Made by a program: the position numbers and the translations under genes. The notes beneath the pieces were generated by a model that worked only from the letters and a program-made list of their open reading frames with translations, had not been told where the DNA came from and searched no databases. A stretch of DNA of 64,000 nucleotides from Propionibacteriaceae bacterium (GTDB taxonomy: Bacteria > Actinomycetota > Actinomycetes > Propionibacteriales > Propionibacteriaceae): positions 1 to 64,000 of the forward strand of contig JAISCA010000051.1 in NCBI GenBank assembly GCA_031265875.1, written 5' to 3'. Shown one piece after another: positions 58,930-64,000 of the stretch (positions are counted from its first letter, which is position 1; each line of letters opens with the position of its first letter).

Positions 58930-59985
58930 ATGCCGATCGATCCGGTGATTCAGCGCGTCCAAGCCCAAGTCAAGGCCGCCGCCGTCCGGCCCAGCTCCGA
59001 GCCGGCCCAATGGCGGGCCGATGCCTTACGGATCGACCAGTTGATGGCCGAGGCCGCCTACGACGAGCCGACCCCGGTCATGACCGATGACGTCACCATC
59101 GCCCCGGACGGTCTGCCCCCGCTGCGGCTGCGCTTGTACCACCCGCCGCAGCCGAGCGACCTGTCCAGCCAGCCGGTCGAGCCGACGCCGATCCAACCAG
59201 ACCAGGGCGCCCCGGCCAGTCCGTCCGGTCTCAGGGGGGCCTACCTCGGCTTCTTCGGCGGGGCCTTCCGCCAGGGCGGACTGGACTTCCCCAGCGTCGA
59301 CCGCCTCTGGCGGGCCCGGGCCGCCCAAGCTGGCGTCTTGGTGGTCGGCGTCGAGTACGCCCTGGCCCCCGAGCACCCCTACCCGACCGCCCTCGAGCAG
59401 GGCTACGCCGCCCTCGACTGGCTGGCCCAGCAGACCGGCCAGTGGCGGGTCGATCCGAACCGTCTGGCCATCGGCGGCATATCATCGGGCGGCAACCTGG
59501 CCGCCGCCGTGGCTTTGCTGGCGCGCGACCGGGGCGGCCCCAGCCTGGCCCTGCAGATCTTGGAGGTCCCCACCCTCGATCTGACCGGCCGTCATCTCAG
59601 CTTGGCCGCCGGGCGGGGCCTGGGGCTGCCGCCTCTCCTGCTCAAGCTCGGCCTCAAGTCCGTCATCAAGACTTATTTCGGTCCGGGCAGCGGCGGGCAA
59701 GCCCGACAGGCCTACGCCTCGCCCCTGTTGGCCGACGACCTCACCGGCCTGCCGCCCAGCTTGATCCTGGTGGCCGAGCACGACCTGTTACGGGGCGACG
59801 GCGAAGCCTACGCCGATCGCCTGCGCCGGGCCGGCGTCGACGCCACCGCCCTGGTCTATCTCGGCCACACCCACGAGAGCTCCTTCTTCAGCCGCGTCCT
59901 GCCCTCGGCCCGGCACTGGCAGCGCACCGTGGCGGAAGCCCTGGTGGCTCGGATCGGCCCGGGCTCAATCGTCCGACCGGATTAG
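58930..59985 (+). CDS. Alpha/beta hydrolase (HSL-like), altered oxyanion motif
   Basis: This 351-residue protein belongs to the same esterase group as the one at 51950. The nucleophile elbow GGISSGG and the Asp (VAEHDLL) and His (YLGHTHES) of the triad are visible, but the oxyanion motif HGG is replaced by FGG (LGFFGGAF). The start is ATG after GAAGGAGAGCCCGCC. It is divergent from the second peptide operon, sharing the intergenic region with its possible operator. A role in processing the same ligand is inferred. Confidence 0.88.
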   Translation: MPIDPVIQRVQAQVKAAAVRPSSEPAQWRADALRIDQLMAEAAYDEPTPVMTDDVTIAPDGLPPLRLRLYHPPQPSDLSSQPVEPTPIQPDQGAPASPSGLRGAYLGFFGGAFRQGGLDFPSVDRLWRARAAQAGVLVVGVEYALAPEHPYPTALEQGYAALDWLAQQTGQWRVDPNRLAIGGISSGGNLAAAVALLARDRGGPSLALQILEVPTLDLTGRHLSLAAGRGLGLPPLLLKLGLKSVIKTYFGPGSGGQARQAYASPLLADDLTGLPPSLILVAEHDLLRGDGEAYADRLRRAGVDATALVYLGHTHESSFFSRVLPSARHWQRTVAEALVARIGPGSIVRPD

Positions 59986-60888
59986 ATCCATAGCGGCGCC
60001 GTCTAGTATGTCGGTCTCGCGCACGATCAGGGGCCGGTGGACCCGGCGGGCCAAACCGTCCGCGATCAGGGCTCCGGCTGTGATGACCTCGGCCCGCATC
60101 GGCTCCAGCAGCGGGTAGAGCCGGCGGATGCCGGCCTGGTCGAGCCGGCTCAGACGTTCGGCCAGGCCGGCTAGGTCACTCGGTTGGACGACCGAGTTGT
60201 GCACCACGGCCCGGTCGTAGTGAGTCAACCCGGCCAACAGGGCGGCGATCGAGGTGACCGTGCCGGCCACGCCGATCCAGCTGCGGGCTTGGGTCCAGGC
60301 CAGGCCTGAGGCGTCCAGGGTCTGATCGACCAAGTCGCGGGCGGCCTGGAGTTGGGCGGCGCTGGGCGGGTCTCCAGTCAGACAGCGTTCACGCAGCCGG
60401 ACCGAGCCGAGGTCGAGCGAGCAGGCGGTTTGGATAGTCACGTCGGGTGACACTAAGCCCAGAATCAGCTCGGTCGAGCCGCCGCCGATGTCGCTGACCA
60501 GGACCGGACCGGACACCGGACCGCCGCTGAGAGCGCCGAGGAAGCTGAGCCGGGCCTCCTCTTGACCGGAGATGACCTCGGCGGCGACCCCCATCCGGAT
60601 CTCGACCCCGGCCAAGAACTGGTCCCGGTTGGCCACGTCACGGGCGGCCGAGGTGGCTAAGAAGCGGACCCGGTCGACCCGATGGTCCCGGATCGACTGG
60701 GCGTATTCCTCGACGGCGGCGAGAGTCCGGGCCAGGGCCTCGGGCGCGAATCGACCGCTGGCGTCGACGCCTTGGCCCAGCCGGACGTAACGCAGTTGGC
60801 GCTCGATCGGGCGCAGCCCCGTCGAGTCGGCCTCGGCCACCAGCAAGCGGATGGTGTTGGTGCCGCAGTCCACCACCGCCACTCTCAT
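59965..60888 (-). CDS. ppx: Exopolyphosphatase Ppx/GppA family
   Basis: This 307-residue protein is of the sugar-kinase/actin-like phosphatase fold: VAVVDCGTNTIRLLV (phosphate 1), ATSAARDVAN, ISGQEEARLSF, LVSDIGGGSTELIL (phosphate 2). It degrades polyphosphate or pppGpp. Start coupled to the DUF501 gene by ATGA; the longer frame to 61305 overlaps that gene. Its stop region overlaps the esterase gene's end by 21 bases on the other strand. Confidence 0.94.
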   Translation of the reverse strand: MRVAVVDCGTNTIRLLVAEADSTGLRPIERQLRYVRLGQGVDASGRFAPEALARTLAAVEEYAQSIRDHRVDRVRFLATSAARDVANRDQFLAGVEIRMGVAAEVISGQEEARLSFLGALSGGPVSGPVLVSDIGGGSTELILGLVSPDVTIQTACSLDLGSVRLRERCLTGDPPSAAQLQAARDLVDQTLDASGLAWTQARSWIGVAGTVTSIAALLAGLTHYDRAVVHNSVVQPSDLAGLAERLSRLDQAGIRRLYPLLEPMRAEVITAGALIADGLARRVHRPLIVRETDILDGAAMDLIRSDD

Positions 60889-61478
60889 GGCTTGGTCCGC
60901 CGGCGCCTGAACAGGCCGCGCTTCAGGAAGGGGGCGGTTGGATCGGCCTGCGGCGGGCCGGACTCCGGTGGCAGCGGAGCCGGGTCGCAGGGGGTGGTCC
61001 AGAACCGGCCCAGCCGGGCCACCGCCTCGTCGCCCAGCGGATTGATGCCGGGGCCGACGGCCAAAGAGTGGGCGGCCAAGGCGTGCAGACACTTGACCCG
61101 GGTCGGCATGCCCCCGGCCGAGACGCCGTCGATGATGGAGGCGTCGACGTCCAGGTCGGCCGCGATGGCGGCCCGGTCGGCCAGATAGGACTCGTGGGCG
61201 GCCCGGTAGCAGGTGGCCAGATCGCGGTCGGCCAGACGCGTGTTCATCTCGGCCATGATGCCGTCGGCCTCCATGGTCGAGCAGAGCTTGGCCGCCCTGG
61301 GGCAAGTCAGATAGTAAGTGGTGGGGAAAGGGCTGCCGTCAGGCAGGATCGGAGCGGTCGTGACCACGCCGGGACGCCCGCAGGGGCAACGCCAGGCCAC
61401 CGTCAAAGCCCCTCTGGGGTCGCGGCCCAGTTGGGCCGTCACGATGTCCCGGTCGGCTTGCTCCAAAGGCCGCCTCAC
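60885..61478 (-). CDS. DUF501 domain protein
   Basis: This 197-residue protein has the DUF501 pattern including cysteine pairs RCPCGRPGVVTTAP and YYLTCPR. In actinobacteria it is found between the FtsB/DivIC-like gene and ppx, as here. Function unknown; the cysteines suggest a metal site. Starts with GTG coupled to the preceding stop. Ends in a basic tail FLKRGLFRRRRTKP. Confidence 0.9.
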   Translation of the reverse strand: MRRPLEQADRDIVTAQLGRDPRGALTVAWRCPCGRPGVVTTAPILPDGSPFPTTYYLTCPRAAKLCSTMEADGIMAEMNTRLADRDLATCYRAAHESYLADRAAIAADLDVDASIIDGVSAGGMPTRVKCLHALAAHSLAVGPGINPLGDEAVARLGRFWTTPCDPAPLPPESGPPQADPTAPFLKRGLFRRRRTKP

Positions 61479-62098
61479 CGGGGGGGCTCGTCATCGACTG
61501 TGACCGTGGCCGGCGGTTCCGGCAATTGGTCGGCCGGGGCTTCGGGCAAGGGCAGATCGGCCGCCTTGACGGTGGCCCAGAGCTGCTCGAACCAAGGGCC
61601 TTGATCGGTCGCGACCTGGTCGGCGATGGGATCGGCCGCATTACCCCAGAGCTCCCCGTCGGCCCCGATGACACGGTAACCGACCTCGCCGGGCATGACC
61701 CAGCCCAGGCGCTCACGGGCTTGGGCCCGGACGAAATCGGGGTCGTCCCAACGGGCCAATTGGTCCTGCATCCGTTCGATGGCGGCGCCGTGTTCGACGA
61801 TCTGGGCCTGGGCCGTCGCGATGTCACGCTGCTGGCTCCAGTAGACGCTCAGACTGCTGGCGTAAGACAAGGCCAAGACCGCCACCACGGCGATCAGGGC
61901 GATGACCCGATGGGTGGCCCCGGAAGGGAATCGGGCTGAGGCCGGGGCGGGGGTGGCCGGGGCCGGGCCGGCCGCTAGGTCGGCCTCGGTCGGCGAGCCG
62001 GCGGACGAGGCCGGCGGGCGCCGCTCACGGGGCAGGCCGGGACGGCCGGGACTACGGCCCGGCCCGCCCGGTGTCGAGTGAGGACGCCCGCCTGGCAT
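61475..62098 (-). CDS. FtsB/DivIC-like septum formation protein
   Basis: This 207-residue protein has a Pro/Arg-rich cytoplasmic head (1-60), one membrane helix (about 66-86), a coiled coil (QQRDIATAQAQIVEHGAAIERMQDQLARW) and the family landmark RAQARERLGWVMPGEVGYRVI. Such proteins join FtsL and FtsQ at the division septum. It starts 5 bases after the enolase stop; the longer frame to 62569 is within eno. Gene order eno-ftsB-DUF501-ppx is the classic actinobacterial set. Confidence 0.92.
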   Translation of the reverse strand: MPGGRPHSTPGGPGRSPGRPGLPRERRPPASSAGSPTEADLAAGPAPATPAPASARFPSGATHRVIALIAVVAVLALSYASSLSVYWSQQRDIATAQAQIVEHGAAIERMQDQLARWDDPDFVRAQARERLGWVMPGEVGYRVIGADGELWGNAADPIADQVATDQGPWFEQLWATVKAADLPLPEAPADQLPEPPATVTVDDEPPR

Positions 62099-62103
62099 GT
62101 CGA

Positions 62104-63718
<1,615 letters not shown>

Positions 63719-64000
63719 TCAGCGGTTCTTGAAGTAGCGGAAGAGGTGCCGCTCCTTAGTCCAGCCGGCCGTCAGCCCAGCCGCTAGGAGCAGGCCGGTG
63801 GCGGCCAGACCGACGCTACGAGCTCCCGCCCAAAAGGCCGTCCGTCTCAGAGAGGGATTGTCCCAACCGGCCGTCCCAGCGGACCAGGCCAATAGGAGCG
63901 CGACGGCCGGAAGCAGCCAACCGGCGGTCTCGATCAGGACTTGGCCGATCAGAGCGGCCCGGCTCTGGCCGGCGTGCAGAGCGGAGGCCAGTTCCAGCCG
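63719..64000 (-). CDS. C-terminal part of FtsX-like permease (partial)
   Basis: The reading frame is open from the window edge to a TGA at 63719-63721, giving 93 residues: LELASALHAGQSRAALIGQVLIETAGWLLPAVALLLAW, a loop, then LAATGLLLAAGLTAGW and a basic tail ending FRYFKNR. The first part resembles the juxtamembrane region of MacB/FtsX permeases. The beginning of the gene lies outside the window. Two helices are visible. Confidence 0.65.
   Translation of the reverse strand, partial: RLELASALHAGQSRAALIGQVLIETAGWLLPAVALLLAWSAGTAGWDNPSLRRTAFWAGARSVGLAATGLLLAAGLTAGWTKERHLFRYFKNR

Overview
The window is about 64 kb of very GC-rich DNA. Gene density is high, GTG and TTG starts are frequent, and long antisense shadow ORFs occur, as expected at this GC content. 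The block enolase - FtsB/DivIC-like protein - DUF501 - Ppx/GppA at 59965-63390 is a hallmark synteny of Actinomycetota. SenX3/RegX3-type kinase and regulator genes placed after pstSCAB, and a MoeA-like/RimJ/5-formyl-THF cyclo-ligase cluster, point the same way. I infer a chromosomal segment of an actinobacterium, possibly Propionibacteriales-like; the lower ranks are a guess.

Layout. 1-538: no convincing gene; stem-loops, a palindrome and the 3' part of a tRNA-Lys-like gene. 539-2130: NarL-type regulator and a kinase without membrane segments. 2329-10517: glycerate kinase, TauE/SafE permease, LarA-type racemase, a CUT1 sugar ABC importer without its own ATPase, and an MFS carrier. 10642-14156: DUF3467, MTA/SAH nucleosidase, RimJ-like acetyltransferase, MoeA-like protein, 5-formyl-THF cyclo-ligase. 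14306-20348: PHO-box-like repeats, pstS-pstC-pstA-pstB, and a phosphate-type kinase and regulator. 20517-24640: YibE/F protein, ABM monooxygenase, a 171-bp foldback element, MFS carrier with a LacI-type operator, aldo-keto reductase. 24795-30991: copper module: two-component system, HMA-SafE-cupredoxin fusion, a small membrane protein, CopA. 31005-32317: accessory strip with an odd class-I tRNA with a UAA anticodon, hairpins, a Phd/PIN toxin-antitoxin pair and the remnant of a DUF4143 ATPase.

32392-43804 (minus strand) is a peptide-use cluster: an internally deleted binding protein, an S10 peptidase-like protein, DppB, DppC, a double ATPase, a DUF885 peptidase, a full binding protein, a membrane dipeptidase and a luciferase-like oxidoreductase. 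44273-46332: Ada-AlkA and Ogt for alkylation repair. 46396-47216: a membrane protein and XRE regulator with a palindromic operator over the -35 box. 47232-50588: a second accessory strip with an MDR oxidoreductase, a WD40 fragment, an intact DUF4143 ATPase, a broken MDR copy and an Imm5-like gene. 50661-51671: LacI regulator. 51950-58718: a second peptide ABC operon, with a permease-ATPase fusion and an esterase; a second esterase is divergent. 59965-63390: the ppx-DUF501-ftsB-eno block. 63719-64000: the C-terminal end of an FtsX-like membrane protein.

How it fits together: the chromosome core concerns nutrient uptake (phosphate, sugars, peptides) coupled to intracellular hydrolases, plus copper and alkylation stress. 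Two short strips around 31-32 kb and 48-50 kb carry broken gene copies that match each other or neighbouring genes, showing repeated small recombination events. No CRISPR array, complete insertion sequence or prophage was seen. The most unusual items are the foldback element that supplies the stop codons of two convergent genes, the class-I UAA tRNA, a hairpin repeat present in two copies, and the binding-protein gene with an in-frame core deletion.
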